This document shows positions 35,880-45,730 of a DNA stretch of 64,000 bases, piece after piece (the stretch's first letter is position 1; every line of letters starts with the position of its first letter). The stretch is taken from the NCBI RefSeq assembly GCF_000754805.1, contig NZ_KN150731.1, positions 3,583,886-3,647,885 of the forward strand. The letters are read 5' to 3'. A program made the translations under genes and the position numbers. Under the pieces are notes generated by a model that ran no database searches, was not told the origin of the DNA, and saw nothing but the letters and a program-made list of their open reading frames with translations. Source of the stretch: Yersinia frederiksenii ATCC 33641. Its GTDB lineage: Bacteria; Pseudomonadota; Gammaproteobacteria; Enterobacterales; Enterobacteriaceae.

Positions 35880-37244
35880 ATGCCTCAAGAACTCAACTCA
35901 ACTCAAAATGACTTATCCCAGTCTCATACTGGCCAACAGCATAATCATAATCGCCGGTTGAATAAGCAAGATTACAAAACACTCACGCTGGCCGCACTGG
36001 GCGGGGCGCTAGAGTTTTATGATTTCATCATCTTTGTCTTTTTTGCGGCGGTTATTGGTGACCTATTCTTCCCGACAGATATGCCAGAGTGGCTACGTCA
36101 GGTCCAAACATTCGGTATTTTTGCCGCCGGTTATCTGGCTCGTCCGCTGGGTGGCATCATCATGGCGCACTTTGGTGATTTGGTCGGCCGTAAAAAAATG
36201 TTCACTTTGAGTATTTTGTTAATGGCATTACCAACGCTGGCGATTGGTATGCTGCCAACTTATGCCTCTATCGGTATTGCTGCACCATTACTGCTGTTGC
36301 TGATGCGGGTATTACAAGGTGCGGCAATCGGTGGTGAAGTTCCCGGTGCATGGGTCTTTGTAGCTGAACATGTACCACGCCGGCGTATTGGCATCGCCTG
36401 CGGCACCTTAACAGCAGGCTTAACTGCTGGGATCTTGTTAGGTTCACTGGTAGCGACGGCGATGAACACCATGCTGAGTCATCAAGCTATTTTAGATGGC
36501 GGATGGCGGGTACCGTTCTTCCTCGGTGGGATTTTCGGCTTGTTTGCGATGTATTTACGCCGTTGGTTGCAAGAAACACCTATCTTCAAAGAGATGCAGG
36601 CCCGTAAAACCTTGGCAGACGAATTGCCCTTGAAATCTGTCGTGGTCAATCATAAGAAAGAAGTGTTTGTTTCAATGCTGCTGACTTGGCTGCTCTCGGC
36701 CGGTATTGTGGTCGTTATCCTGATGACGCCGACTTATTTACAGAAACAGTTTGGTGTTTTACCGGCACTGGCATTACAAGCTAATAGCTTGGCCATTGTT
36801 GCGTTGGTATTTGGCTGTGTGGTTGCAGGATTAGCGATTGATCGCTTTGGTGCCAGTAAGACCTTTATTATTGGTAGCTTGATGTTGGCTGTATCCACGT
36901 GGTCGTTTTATCACTCTAATTTGACTGATCCGACTCAACTGTTTAGCCATTATATGATGGCTGGCTTTTGTGTCGGTATTGTTGGGGCGGTACCTTATGT
37001 CATGGTGCGCGCTTTCCCTGCTGAAGTCCGTTTCACCGGTATTTCCTTCTCCTACAATGTGGCGTATGCCATTTTTGGTGGCCTGACACCTATTCTGGTG
37101 ACTTTATTGATGAAGGTGACCCCAATGGCTCCAGCGTATTACATGTTGTTATTATCACTGGTAGGGCTGTTGTTAGGGATTTATCTGCGTAACGATATTA
37201 ACAGTGATGTAAAAGTTCAGATAACCAAGAAGGTGATGGGCTAA
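35880..37244 (+). CDS. MFS transporter of the metabolite:H+ symporter family
   Basis: This 454-residue inner-membrane protein has about 12 hydrophobic segments. The MFS loop signature FGDLVGRKKMF lies after helix 2, and the family-typical ALEFYDFIIFVFFAAVIGDLFFP is in helix 1. This resembles the metabolite:H+ symporters (ProP, KgtP, ShiA and citrate carriers). About 35 polar N-terminal residues (rich in Gln, Asn, His) precede helix 1. The frame is open to a TTG at 35835; the ATG at 35880 (MPQELNS) is more plausible. The substrate is unknown; an organic acid or amino-acid derivative is likely. It has its own terminator. Confidence 0.82.
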   Translation: MPQELNSTQNDLSQSHTGQQHNHNRRLNKQDYKTLTLAALGGALEFYDFIIFVFFAAVIGDLFFPTDMPEWLRQVQTFGIFAAGYLARPLGGIIMAHFGDLVGRKKMFTLSILLMALPTLAIGMLPTYASIGIAAPLLLLLMRVLQGAAIGGEVPGAWVFVAEHVPRRRIGIACGTLTAGLTAGILLGSLVATAMNTMLSHQAILDGGWRVPFFLGGIFGLFAMYLRRWLQETPIFKEMQARKTLADELPLKSVVVNHKKEVFVSMLLTWLLSAGIVVVILMTPTYLQKQFGVLPALALQANSLAIVALVFGCVVAGLAIDRFGASKTFIIGSLMLAVSTWSFYHSNLTDPTQLFSHYMMAGFCVGIVGAVPYVMVRAFPAEVRFTGISFSYNVAYAIFGGLTPILVTLLMKVTPMAPAYYMLLLSLVGLLLGIYLRNDINSDVKVQITKKVMG

Positions 37245-37275
37245 ATAACACTATCATCCAATAAGTCTTCGCACC

Positions 37276-37305
37276 AATAGCCCATGAATTTATGGGCTAT
37301 TTTTT
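37276..37305 (+). terminator. Terminator of the MFS transporter gene
   Basis: The 10-bp arms aatagcccat (37276-37285) and atgggctatt (37292-37301) with a 6-base loop are followed by T. It is a strong plus-strand terminator before the converging large gene. Confidence 0.9.
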
Positions 37306-37317
37306 GCTCAAATAATT

Positions 37318-39771
37318 TTAAAACTCGTTTTTAAAATTAAAACCGAGTTTCTGTTTGACTCGTGCTGAAGGGTGAGAAATGACTTCAGAAAATAAAGTCC
37401 GAGCCCCTTGTCGTTGTAAATAGCGGGCAAGCTCACTGACTGCGGCGGTTCCTGCTCCCCTTACTGTTCCTTCACGTTCGGGGAATAACACATAATCTGG
37501 CAGTGTTGCTGATGCGACCAGTTCAACTTCACTTTGACTATTAAAACGGTCAGCCAGAATAATGGCTATAATTCTGCCATGTAGCTTGATGACTACATAA
37601 ATTTCACCAGGACGGCGAATAATTAATCTCCGATGGATTATCCCGGTAACAATATGCCCAGCATGTAGGATTTTACTGAGCACGGTCTGTGTATCATCAG
37701 TAGTGGGATCTGCTCCCATATGTGTGCCTTGATACTGTTCTCCCCATTGAGCAATAGTTTCGCTGAGTCTTCTGCGCATAGCTTGCGCATTCTGAATTTC
37801 GGCATCTGACAGCTTTTCCTCTTCCTCAGGGGAGAGTGTTGTCAATATTTCCACTTCAAAGTTTAAGTCATGTTGCACAATAGGCTCATTTTGCACTATG
37901 AAAGTAGGTGGGATTGGTCTGTATATAAATGTATCTAATATTAACTCATAGACACCTAGAGGTAATAATTCCACTTGTGAGGGAGACTCATCCGATAAAT
38001 AACGAAATCTGTTTCCTAAATAGCTAAGCTGCGCATAGTCAAAGGCGGTTCTGACATGATTAAAAGCATCTTCCGTATTTTTTTCCATTATTTTTTCTTT
38101 TACAGCATTGATTAATCGCTTTTCCACATCATGGTCTTTTACCTCGACCCCAGTGCTTCCCGTTCTAGTAATAGAATCTATAATTTGGCCAAAAAATACG
38201 GCATTCCAAGTTTCCAAACTATGGCCGAATAATAAGGTGAAATCAGTCATGATTTCTAGTGTCCAATCGATACAGTGAGGCTTTATTTGGCGAGTCTGAC
38301 GTGAATTGAATAAAGAATAGATAGAAACCATGCAGGCTTTTGCGACGGCAGGTAAACTTAGTGATTGATTATGCTTAGTACTGTCAATATAGGTTAATAG
38401 CGCATAACTATTAAAGCTATTTATATCAGGTGGTTTTGTTCCGGTTAATGATTCTTTACTAAGTGGGCGACTGCTTCCGGCAATATGTAAAGTCTTACCT
38501 GCCGTATTATTATTGAAATATTGATGTGCACTAAATACAATGTTATCTAATTGTTGGCATTTACCTTGTGTAATATAGTTGTAAATATTTAGAAAAGGAG
38601 TGAAGGCACATATTATTTTGCTTGCTTTACTTATTTGATTTGCGTCTCTTTTTTTCTCTGATTTGATGCCAGTATCTGCTGTTAGTATCGTTTTGGCTAA
38701 AATGAGTGGTTTTTCTATATTGTAGTTTATTATTTCTATTTCTGGATTTTCTTTGATTGTATTTTGCCATTCAAATAATATGATGGGCGATATATCAACT
38801 AAGTTATTATTTAATGTTTGTATATATTGGGTTTTTACGATGCCATCTTCTATCTGTATAATAAATGATAGTCTATCTATCTCCTTGTGAAGACTAAAAT
38901 AAAACTTACTGATCATACTCAGATCGGAAAATATAATATTACCTTTATTCAGGCTAATTGTCGGGCCACCGAATAATTTAATGTCATAAGTGGTATCTCT
39001 ATAAATTCCTTCACTATTAAAAACAAGGAGTAATTGTTTGTTTTTTAGAAGAGTATTATCCCAATAACTACCGAATGCATCAGTTAGGTTTATCCTACGC
39101 CTTCCTATAATAATACATTGTTGATCACAATTAAGTTCTTTGCTTTCTGTTGCTTTCATGCCGGTTATTTCACTGTCCATTCCTAGTGATTTTAAACCAT
39201 TAACAGTAATACTTTCGGTTAGCTCGAAAAAAGGTGCATTGAAATTGTCATTTTTATAAATTGTCGCCATCATCCCATCAGGGATGGTAATTGATTTGAT
39301 ACTATCGTTATGAACAAGAAGTACATTTCGGTCAGAATTAATTATTCCCTGACTGTCATGATATAAGTCTATTTGTTGATTTGACGCTAAGCAAGTACTG
39401 TCGCCTTGATAATTGTCTTCAGTATAAAAACAGATTGCAGGTTCTATTTGATAGGATTTTATTTTTTGATATAAACCTGATGATATTAATTCTGGTAGAT
39501 TAATATCATTCTTTAACTTTTTCTTGGTGCCGGAAAAATTAATACCATCATAAATAGTGATAATCATTCCCGGTGGTACTGAAATAGAAGCGATACCATG
39601 ATCAAAATTATCATCATAGTTATAGGTGGAGTTTGCCTCACTTTCTTCCGCACAAAATGACTCTCCTTGATAATCGGCTAATTCATAAAAACAGATTTTT
39701 GCCTCATCTGACCAAGTTGATTGTGAAATTATTAATATAGTGCTAGCGAATAGTTTTGTGACTATCTTCAT
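37318..39771 (-). CDS. Exported protein with two beta/gamma-crystallin domains and a GNAT-like C-terminus
   Basis: This 817-residue protein starts with a signal peptide (about 1-21). Two beta/gamma-crystallin-like repeats follow, at about 26-108 and 112-205. Each begins ICFY...YQG, with an acidic/Ser segment (FDHGIASIS; HNDSIKSIT) that resembles the family's calcium-binding motif. Residues 210-640 match nothing I know; they include a Cys pair at 215/219. The C-terminus (about 640-817) looks like a GNAT acyltransferase: the R/Q-G-x-G motif RGAGTA at 771-776 and SHPSARVKQKLGF near the end. The gene is visibly AT-rich against its neighbours, consistent with transfer. Calcium-binding crystallin domains are known in a Y. 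pestis exported protein. A host-directed effector or surface protein is possible; function is unproven. Confidence 0.72.
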   Translation of the reverse strand: MKIVTKLFASTILIISQSTWSDEAKICFYELADYQGESFCAEESEANSTYNYDDNFDHGIASISVPPGMIITIYDGINFSGTKKKLKNDINLPELISSGLYQKIKSYQIEPAICFYTEDNYQGDSTCLASNQQIDLYHDSQGIINSDRNVLLVHNDSIKSITIPDGMMATIYKNDNFNAPFFELTESITVNGLKSLGMDSEITGMKATESKELNCDQQCIIIGRRRINLTDAFGSYWDNTLLKNKQLLLVFNSEGIYRDTTYDIKLFGGPTISLNKGNIIFSDLSMISKFYFSLHKEIDRLSFIIQIEDGIVKTQYIQTLNNNLVDISPIILFEWQNTIKENPEIEIINYNIEKPLILAKTILTADTGIKSEKKRDANQISKASKIICAFTPFLNIYNYITQGKCQQLDNIVFSAHQYFNNNTAGKTLHIAGSSRPLSKESLTGTKPPDINSFNSYALLTYIDSTKHNQSLSLPAVAKACMVSIYSLFNSRQTRQIKPHCIDWTLEIMTDFTLLFGHSLETWNAVFFGQIIDSITRTGSTGVEVKDHDVEKRLINAVKEKIMEKNTEDAFNHVRTAFDYAQLSYLGNRFRYLSDESPSQVELLPLGVYELILDTFIYRPIPPTFIVQNEPIVQHDLNFEVEILTTLSPEEEEKLSDAEIQNAQAMRRRLSETIAQWGEQYQGTHMGADPTTDDTQTVLSKILHAGHIVTGIIHRRLIIRRPGEIYVVIKLHGRIIAIILADRFNSQSEVELVASATLPDYVLFPEREGTVRGAGTAAVSELARYLQRQGARTLFSEVISHPSARVKQKLGFNFKNEF

Positions 39772-39972
39772 AGGTGACCTTTAGGTTTCTTGTTATTCAT
39801 TCAATATTATCAACGGTATTGATATGTTATCTGACGAGTTCTTTATTTTCTTTATCTATTTTAATTATTCTATTTAACTATTTTATAGTATTAATAAATA
39901 GATATGTTTTCATATGTAATAATCAGGTTATATATAAGAGCTGCTTGCAGAGGTGCTACGATAAATTAAGTA
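39772..39972 (-). promoter_or_regulatory. AT-rich upstream region of the crystallin-domain gene
   Basis: This very AT-rich stretch upstream of the 37318-39771 gene should hold its promoter. A hydrophobic plus-strand frame here (39774-39995) has a GTG start and low-complexity composition and is probably not a gene. Such AT-rich regions are typical H-NS targets, which is inference. Confidence 0.4.
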
Positions 39973-40008
39973 TAAAAAAGCCCCCTAAATATTAACACTT
40001 AGGGGGCT
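39973..40008 (-). terminator. Terminator of satP
   Basis: The 9-bp arms gccccctaa (39980-39988) and ttagggggc (39999-40007) are followed on the minus strand by a T-run. The hairpin lies 32 bases past the satP stop. Confidence 0.9.
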
Positions 40009-40039
40009 AGAAAATATAAACTCTTTAAGTGAGTTGTAA

Positions 40040-40633
40040 TTAAGCTACAGCTTGTGCTGGTAAAGTTTGGCTCGGTTCGCCAATTGGCAGCACTGTACGG
40101 CCATATTGTTCATTCAATACTTCTGCCATTGCCAGGTAAATTGCGCTAGCACCACAGATAATGCCTTCGAAACCAGCGAAAACCAGCAGCGAATGGTTAC
40201 CGGTGAAGTTACCGACCGCCAGCAGAGCAAACAACAGCGTCAAGCTACCGAAAACAAACTGTAAGGCACGGTTAGCTGGCAAGGTGCCGAAGAACATAAA
40301 CAGCGTGAAGATACCCCATAGGCCTAAATAAACGCCAAGGAATTGCGCATCAGTTGCTTCCGCCATGCCCATTTTCGGCAACATTAGCAAACCGACCAGG
40401 CTCAACCAGAATGCACCATAGGAGGTAAATGCTGTTGCAGCAAAAGTATTGCCTTTCTTATATTCCAGCATACCCGCTAGAATTTGTGCCAGACCGCCGT
40501 AAAAAATCCCCATACTCAAAATAACAGAGGTCAGGGGAAAGAAGCCTGCGTTGTGCAGGTTAAGCAAGACGGTGGTCATCCCAAAGCCCATCAGGCCTAA
40601 TGGGCCAGGATTCGCCAACTTGGTGGTGTTCAT
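40040..40633 (-). CDS. satP: Acetate/succinate:proton symporter SatP
   Basis: SatP (YaaH) takes up acetate and succinate with protons and belongs to the AceTr (GPR1/FUN34/YaaH) family. The 197-residue product has six hydrophobic segments, the family motif [18 protein letters not shown] near the N-terminus, and [24 protein letters not shown]. It lies between mog and dnaK as in E. coli. Here the MFS transporter and the crystallin-domain gene are inserted between mog and satP. It has its own terminator. Confidence 0.94.
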   Translation of the reverse strand: MNTTKLANPGPLGLMGFGMTTVLLNLHNAGFFPLTSVILSMGIFYGGLAQILAGMLEYKKGNTFAATAFTSYGAFWLSLVGLLMLPKMGMAEATDAQFLGVYLGLWGIFTLFMFFGTLPANRALQFVFGSLTLLFALLAVGNFTGNHSLLVFAGFEGIICGASAIYLAMAEVLNEQYGRTVLPIGEPSQTLPAQAVA

Positions 40634-40811
40634 AAGTCCTCTGCAAGTAACAGAATGCCAATAAAAAAGGATAATTATCCGAATAAGTATAAGGCGCCTG
40701 AATGACTAAAAAGTCGTCTATTCCCTCAGTGCGCGCGGCATCATAATGATCTGCGCGATTGGAAACAATGATCTTGAAGGTGATAAAAAGTAATTTTTTT
40801 TCATCTCCCCC

Positions 40812-40839
40812 CTTGATGCTGCGTTTCGTGGCCCCATCT
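40812..40839 (+). promoter_or_regulatory. Sigma-32 promoter P1 of dnaK
   Basis: The -35 cttgatg (40812-40818) and -10 ccccatct (40832-40839) are separated by 13 bp. They fit the heat-shock consensus CTTGAAA-N11-16-CCCCATNT and resemble E. coli dnaK P1. It lies about 165 bp upstream of dnaK. Confidence 0.88.
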
Positions 40840-40931
40840 TATTCCCAACCGCAAGGACTAATCGTGGATCAGCGGAAACATACATCAGTAGAAATCTGGG
40901 TGTGAAATCATTGATTGTGAAAATACGGGCA

Positions 40932-40960
40932 GTTGAAAATAAACAATCCGCCCACATATA
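40932..40960 (+). promoter_or_regulatory. Second sigma-32-like promoter P2 of dnaK
   Basis: gttgaaaa (40932-40939) followed by cgcccacata matches the heat-shock consensus more weakly. Its position corresponds to E. coli dnaK P2. Confidence 0.6.
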
Positions 40961-41006
40961 GATTAGTAACTTGACCGAATATGACTTTTTAGTGGAGGCG
41001 TTCTAG

Positions 41007-42917
41007 ATGGGTAAAATTATTGGTATCGACTTGGGTACTACCAACTCTTGTGTAGCAATTATGGATGGCACAACTGCGCGCGTGCTGGAAAACGCCGAAG
41101 GCGATCGCACAACGCCTTCTATTATTGCGTATACCCAAGATGGTGAGATTCTGGTTGGTCAACCAGCTAAACGTCAGGCTGTCACTAACGCAGAAAACAC
41201 ACTGTTTGCTATTAAGCGTTTGATTGGCCGTCGTTTCCAAGACGAAGAAGCACAGCGTGATAAGAGCATCATGCCGTACAAAATCGTTGCTGCTGATAAT
41301 GGTGACGCTTGGCTGGAAGTGAGAGGCCAGAAAATTGCACCACCGCAGATTTCTGCTGAAGTGCTGAAGAAAATGAAGAAAACGGCTGAAGATTATCTGG
41401 GCGAACCAGTGACTGAGGCAGTTATCACTGTACCTGCATACTTTAACGATGCTCAGCGTCAGGCAACCAAAGATGCTGGCCGTATCGCAGGTCTGGAAGT
41501 AAAACGTATCATTAACGAGCCAACCGCAGCAGCATTAGCCTATGGTTTGGATAAAGAAGTCGGCAACCGTACTATTGCGGTTTATGACCTCGGTGGTGGT
41601 ACTTTCGATATCTCAATTATCGAAATCGACGAAGTTGATGGCGAAAAAACCTTTGAAGTTCTGGCAACCAACGGTGACACCCACTTGGGTGGTGAAGACT
41701 TCGATAGCCGCTTGATCAACTACTTGGTTGATGAGTTTAAGAAAGACCAGGGCATGGATCTGCGTACCGATCCACTGGCAATGCAGCGCCTGAAAGAAGC
41801 GGCTGAAAAAGCGAAAATTGAGCTGTCTTCAGCTCAGCAGACCGACGTCAACCTGCCGTACATCACGGCTGATGGCAATGGTCCAAAACACATGAACATC
41901 AAAGTGACCCGCGCTAAATTGGAGTCACTGGTAGAAGATTTGGTAAACCGTTCTATTGAACCACTGAAAGTGGCTCTGCAGGATGCTGGCCTGTCTGTTT
42001 CCGACATCCAGGACGTTATCCTGGTTGGTGGTCAGACTCGTATGCCAATGGTTCAGAAGAAAGTTGCTGATTTCTTCGGTAAAGAACCACGTAAAGACGT
42101 TAACCCAGATGAAGCTGTAGCTATTGGTGCGGCAGTGCAGGGTGGTGTTCTGTCTGGTGAAGTGAAAGACGTTCTGTTGCTGGACGTTACCCCACTGTCA
42201 CTGGGTATTGAAACCATGGGTGGTGTGATGACTCCGCTTATCACTAAAAACACCACTATCCCAACTAAGCACAGCCAGGTGTTCTCTACTGCGGAAGACA
42301 ACCAGTCTGCAGTAACCATCCATGTGCTTCAGGGTGAGCGTAAACGTGCCCAGGATAACAAATCTCTGGGTCAGTTCAATCTGGACGGTATCCAAGCTGC
42401 ACCTCGCGGCATGGCGCAAATCGAAGTGACCTTTGATATCGACGCCGATGGTATTTTGCATGTGTCTGCTAAAGACAAAAATACCGGTCGTGAGCAGAAG
42501 ATCACTATCAAGGCATCTTCTGGTTTGAACGAGGAAGAGATCCAGAAAATGGTACGCGATGCGGAAGCTAACGCTGAAGCAGACCGCAAGTTTGAAGAGC
42601 TGGTACAGACTCGCAACCAGGCTGACCATCTGATTCACGGCACTCGTAAACAGTTGGAAGAAGCCGGTGACAAGCTGCCAGCTGAAGATAAAACTGCAAT
42701 CGAAGATGCGGTGAAAGCTTTGGAAGCTGCGCTGAAAGGCGAAGACAAAGCTGAAATTGAAGCGAAAACTCAGGCTCTGGTGCAAGTTTCTGGCAAGTTG
42801 CTGGAAATGGCTCAGCAGCAGCAAGCTGCCGCAGGCGGTGATGCTGGTGATACCAGTGCCAAGAAAGAAGACGACGTCGTAGACGCCGAATTCGAAGAAG
42901 TGAAAGACAAAAAATAA
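41007..42917 (+). CDS. dnaK: Hsp70 chaperone DnaK
   Basis: DnaK is the ATP-dependent Hsp70 that folds and rescues proteins with DnaJ and GrpE and controls sigma-32. The 636-residue product has the ATPase start [21 protein letters not shown], the phosphate loop [13 protein letters not shown], the adenosine motif LVGGQTRMP, the interdomain linker [19 protein letters not shown], and the C-terminal acidic tail ending in [14 protein letters not shown]. Two sigma-32-type promoters precede it. dnaJ follows 112 bp later across a hairpin. Confidence 0.99.
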   Translation: MGKIIGIDLGTTNSCVAIMDGTTARVLENAEGDRTTPSIIAYTQDGEILVGQPAKRQAVTNAENTLFAIKRLIGRRFQDEEAQRDKSIMPYKIVAADNGDAWLEVRGQKIAPPQISAEVLKKMKKTAEDYLGEPVTEAVITVPAYFNDAQRQATKDAGRIAGLEVKRIINEPTAAALAYGLDKEVGNRTIAVYDLGGGTFDISIIEIDEVDGEKTFEVLATNGDTHLGGEDFDSRLINYLVDEFKKDQGMDLRTDPLAMQRLKEAAEKAKIELSSAQQTDVNLPYITADGNGPKHMNIKVTRAKLESLVEDLVNRSIEPLKVALQDAGLSVSDIQDVILVGGQTRMPMVQKKVADFFGKEPRKDVNPDEAVAIGAAVQGGVLSGEVKDVLLLDVTPLSLGIETMGGVMTPLITKNTTIPTKHSQVFSTAEDNQSAVTIHVLQGERKRAQDNKSLGQFNLDGIQAAPRGMAQIEVTFDIDADGILHVSAKDKNTGREQKITIKASSGLNEEEIQKMVRDAEANAEADRKFEELVQTRNQADHLIHGTRKQLEEAGDKLPAEDKTAIEDAVKALEAALKGEDKAEIEAKTQALVQVSGKLLEMAQQQQAAAGGDAGDTSAKKEDDVVDAEFEEVKDKK

Positions 42918-42968
42918 TCGCCCTTAAGCGGGCACAGCAGTGGTAGGCCTTACTGTTGCTGGAAACCA

Positions 42969-43000
42969 GCACGGGCGTCGAGGAAACTCTACGCCCGTGC
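42969..43000. other. Intercistronic hairpin between dnaK and dnaJ
   Basis: The perfect 10-bp arms gcacgggcgt (42969-42978) and acgcccgtgc (42991-43000) with a 12-base loop lack a T-run. It is likely an mRNA processing, stability or partial attenuation element. Confidence 0.6.
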
Positions 43001-43029
43001 ACGCATGTTAAGGGTAGGAAAAAAAGAGA

Positions 43030-44160
43030 ATGGCGAAGAGAGATTATTACGAGGTTTTAGGCGTTAAAAAGGACGCCGATGAACGTGAAATCAAAAAGGC
43101 CTATAAACGCCTGGCGGTAAAGTATCATCCGGACCGTAATCAGGACGAGAACGATACCGGCGAAAATTTTAAAGAAGTTAAGGAAGCTTACGAAATTCTG
43201 ACCGACCCACAAAAACGCGCAGCCTATGATCAATATGGTCATGCAGCCTTTGAACAAGGTGGCATGGGCGGTGGCGGTTTTGGTGGCGGTGGTGCCGATT
43301 TTAGCGACATTTTTGGTGATGTTTTCGGTGATATCTTTGGTGGTGGCCGTCGTCAACGTGCCTCCCGTGGTTCAGACCTACGCTACAACATGGATCTGAC
43401 ACTGGAAGAAGCTGTCCGGGGTGTGACCAAAGAAATCCGTATTCCGACGCTAAATGAGTGTGATGTTTGCCACGGTAGCGGTGCTAAACCAGGTAGCTCT
43501 CCGGTAACGTGTTCGACTTGCCGTGGGGCAGGTCAGGTTCATATGCGCCAAGGGTTCTTCACCGTACAGCAGGCATGTCCGACTTGTCATGGCAGTGGTC
43601 AAATTATTAAAGACCCGTGCAATAAATGTCATGGACATGGTCGGGTTGAGAAATCAAAAACTCTGTCGGTTAAAATCCCAGCAGGCGTGGATACCGGTGA
43701 CCGGATTCGTTTAAGTGGTGAAGGTGAAGCCGGCGAACATGGTGCACCAGCGGGCGATTTGTACGTTCAGGTTCAGGTCAAAGCGCACCCAATCTTTGAG
43801 CGCGAAGGCAATAACCTCTATTGCGAAGTTCCTATTAACTTTGCAATGGCAGCCTTGGGCGGCGAGATTGAAGTTCCGACGTTAGATGGCCGAGTTAAGC
43901 TGAAGGTACCGGCGGAAACGCAAACAGGCAAACTGTTCCGTATGCGTGGCAAAGGGGTTAAATCTGTTCGCGGTGGTAGTCAAGGCGACTTGCTATGCCG
44001 TGTAGTAGTTGAGACTCCGGTCCATCTGAATGAAAAACAGAAACAGTTGCTACGTGAACTGGAAGAAAGCTTTGTAGGTGCGGCGGGTGAGAAAAATAGC
44101 CCTCGCTCTAAAAGCTTTTTAGATGGCGTAAAGAAATTTTTTGATGATCTGACTCGCTAG
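43030..44160 (+). CDS. dnaJ: Hsp40 co-chaperone DnaJ
   Basis: DnaJ stimulates DnaK ATP hydrolysis and presents unfolded clients. The 376-residue product has a J domain with HPD in VKYHPDRN (residues 32-35), a Gly/Phe-rich stretch ([21 protein letters not shown]), four CxxCxGxG-type zinc repeats ([32 protein letters not shown]) and the C-terminal client-binding domains. The length matches E. coli (376). Confidence 0.99.
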   Translation: MAKRDYYEVLGVKKDADEREIKKAYKRLAVKYHPDRNQDENDTGENFKEVKEAYEILTDPQKRAAYDQYGHAAFEQGGMGGGGFGGGGADFSDIFGDVFGDIFGGGRRQRASRGSDLRYNMDLTLEEAVRGVTKEIRIPTLNECDVCHGSGAKPGSSPVTCSTCRGAGQVHMRQGFFTVQQACPTCHGSGQIIKDPCNKCHGHGRVEKSKTLSVKIPAGVDTGDRIRLSGEGEAGEHGAPAGDLYVQVQVKAHPIFEREGNNLYCEVPINFAMAALGGEIEVPTLDGRVKLKVPAETQTGKLFRMRGKGVKSVRGGSQGDLLCRVVVETPVHLNEKQKQLLRELEESFVGAAGEKNSPRSKSFLDGVKKFFDDLTR

Positions 44161-44203
44161 TCGTGATTTAGCTGCTAACAAGCAAATATTGCAGATGAAA
44201 ATT

Positions 44204-44234
44204 AAAATCCTCGATAATTATCGGGGATTTTTTT
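44204..44234 (+). terminator. Terminator of dnaKJ
   Basis: A 12-bp stem (44204-44215 with 44220-44231, one wobble) is closed by a four-base loop and followed by T. It lies 43 bases past the dnaJ stop. Confidence 0.88.
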
Positions 44235-44397
44235 CATCATCATAGTGGAATATCTGTGATGCACATCAGCAACGACTCGGTTTTGCCGAGTATTTATTGC
44301 CATAAAAACGACTTTTTTCGAGTTAAGGATTATCCTAATATTTATGAATTGATTTGCCGAGCATAAGCTCACTGTCCGATGTAAGGAGTCATTCATT

Positions 44398-45576
44398 GTG
44401 ACAAATATTATTCGTCAATTTTTACGCCAAGAGGCTGCAGGCGGCTTAATTTTAATTTTTGCCGCTCTAGTGGCCTTATTTATGGCAAACAGCCCACTCC
44501 AAGGGCTGTATCAATCATTTCTTGATGTACCGGTGTCGGTAAAGATAGCGTCACTGGATATTAGCAAGCCGCTGTTGCTATGGATTAACGATGGCTTAAT
44601 GGCGGTATTCTTCCTGGTTGTCGGGCTGGAAGTGAAGCGCGAACTGATGGAAGGATCACTGGCAGGGCGCGATAAAGCGGTGTTCCCGGCCATTGCCGCA
44701 TTAGGCGGCATGTTGGCTCCAGCCCTGATTTACTTACTGTTTAATGGGGCGGATGATGTTACCCGCCAGGGTTGGGCCATACCCGCCGCCACCGATATTG
44801 CCTTTGCATTGGGTGTGATGGCATTGCTGGGGAATCGGGTTCCAACCAGCTTGAAAGTCTTTTTACTGGCATTAGCCATTATTGATGACTTGGGTGTCAT
44901 CATTATTATTGCGTTGTTTTATACCCATGAGGTTTCCGTGCAAGCCTTGGCAATTGCTGCTGCGGCCATCGCGCTATTGGGTTACATGAACTGGCGTGGT
45001 GTCGGGAAAACCTCAGCCTATTTACTGGTGGGATTGGTTCTGTGGGTCTGTATTCTTAAATCCGGGGTACATGCGACGTTAGCCGGCGTGATTGTTGGCT
45101 TTATGATCCCGCTGCACACAAAAGATAAGCGCTCGCCTTCGGAATCTCTGGAGCATGGTTTGCATCCGTGGGTGGCTTATTTGATTTTACCGTTATTTGC
45201 TTTTGCTAATGCGGGCGTTTCATTGCAAGGCGTGTCTCTCTCAGGATTGACCTCGCTACTGCCTCTTGGAATTGCCAGCGGCTTGTTTATTGGTAAACCG
45301 CTGGGAATTTTCTTATTTAGTTGGCTAGCGGTTAAGTTAGGGATTGCTAAAATGCCTGAGGCGATAAACTTTAAGCAGATTTTTGCAGTATCCGTGTTAT
45401 GCGGTATCGGCTTCACCATGTCGATATTTATTGCGTCACTGGCGTTTGAAGGCGGCGATATTGCCCTGACGACTTATTCTAAATTGGGTATATTGCTAGG
45501 TTCGACCTCCGCAGCCGTTGTGGGCTATTGTTTACTGCGGTCGGCGTTGCCCGCGAACAAAAAAGTGACTCACTAA
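44398..45576 (+). CDS. nhaA: Na+/H+ antiporter NhaA
   Basis: NhaA exchanges two protons for one sodium and controls pH and Na+ homeostasis. The 392-residue membrane protein has the paired aspartates D163 and D164 in AIIDDLG, which bind the ion in E. coli NhaA, and the conserved [11 protein letters not shown] and [15 protein letters not shown]. The start is a GTG with aaggag nine bases upstream. nhaR follows on the same strand with a 154-bp gap. Transcription is likely activated by NhaR in response to sodium. Confidence 0.97.
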   Translation: MTNIIRQFLRQEAAGGLILIFAALVALFMANSPLQGLYQSFLDVPVSVKIASLDISKPLLLWINDGLMAVFFLVVGLEVKRELMEGSLAGRDKAVFPAIAALGGMLAPALIYLLFNGADDVTRQGWAIPAATDIAFALGVMALLGNRVPTSLKVFLLALAIIDDLGVIIIIALFYTHEVSVQALAIAAAAIALLGYMNWRGVGKTSAYLLVGLVLWVCILKSGVHATLAGVIVGFMIPLHTKDKRSPSESLEHGLHPWVAYLILPLFAFANAGVSLQGVSLSGLTSLLPLGIASGLFIGKPLGIFLFSWLAVKLGIAKMPEAINFKQIFAVSVLCGIGFTMSIFIASLAFEGGDIALTTYSKLGILLGSTSAAVVGYCLLRSALPANKKVTH

Positions 45577-45591
45577 TTCAGAACTAAATTC

Positions 45592-45620
45592 CCAGTGCTG
45601 CAGGCTGCGGCACTGGCGTT
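45592..45620 (+). terminator. Possible terminator of nhaA
   Basis: The arms ccagtgc (45592-45598) and gcactgg (45610-45616) are followed by cgtttta. The stem is short, so this may only reduce readthrough to nhaR. Confidence 0.5.
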
Positions 45621-45730
45621 TTACTTGATGGATTTCCTGGCTTTCATTTTGTGAAGTCTCGGAACAGGGAATGTTTAGTCGTGCATGGAGCCCTCTATTT
45701 GGCTCGGCGATATGTTAAGGAGATAACAAC

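Noticed and set aside
39774-39995. Hydrophobic 73-codon plus-strand frame upstream of the crystallin-domain gene
   Set aside because: It starts with GTG without a ribosome site, lies in very AT-rich sequence, and its composition is what random AT-rich DNA would give.
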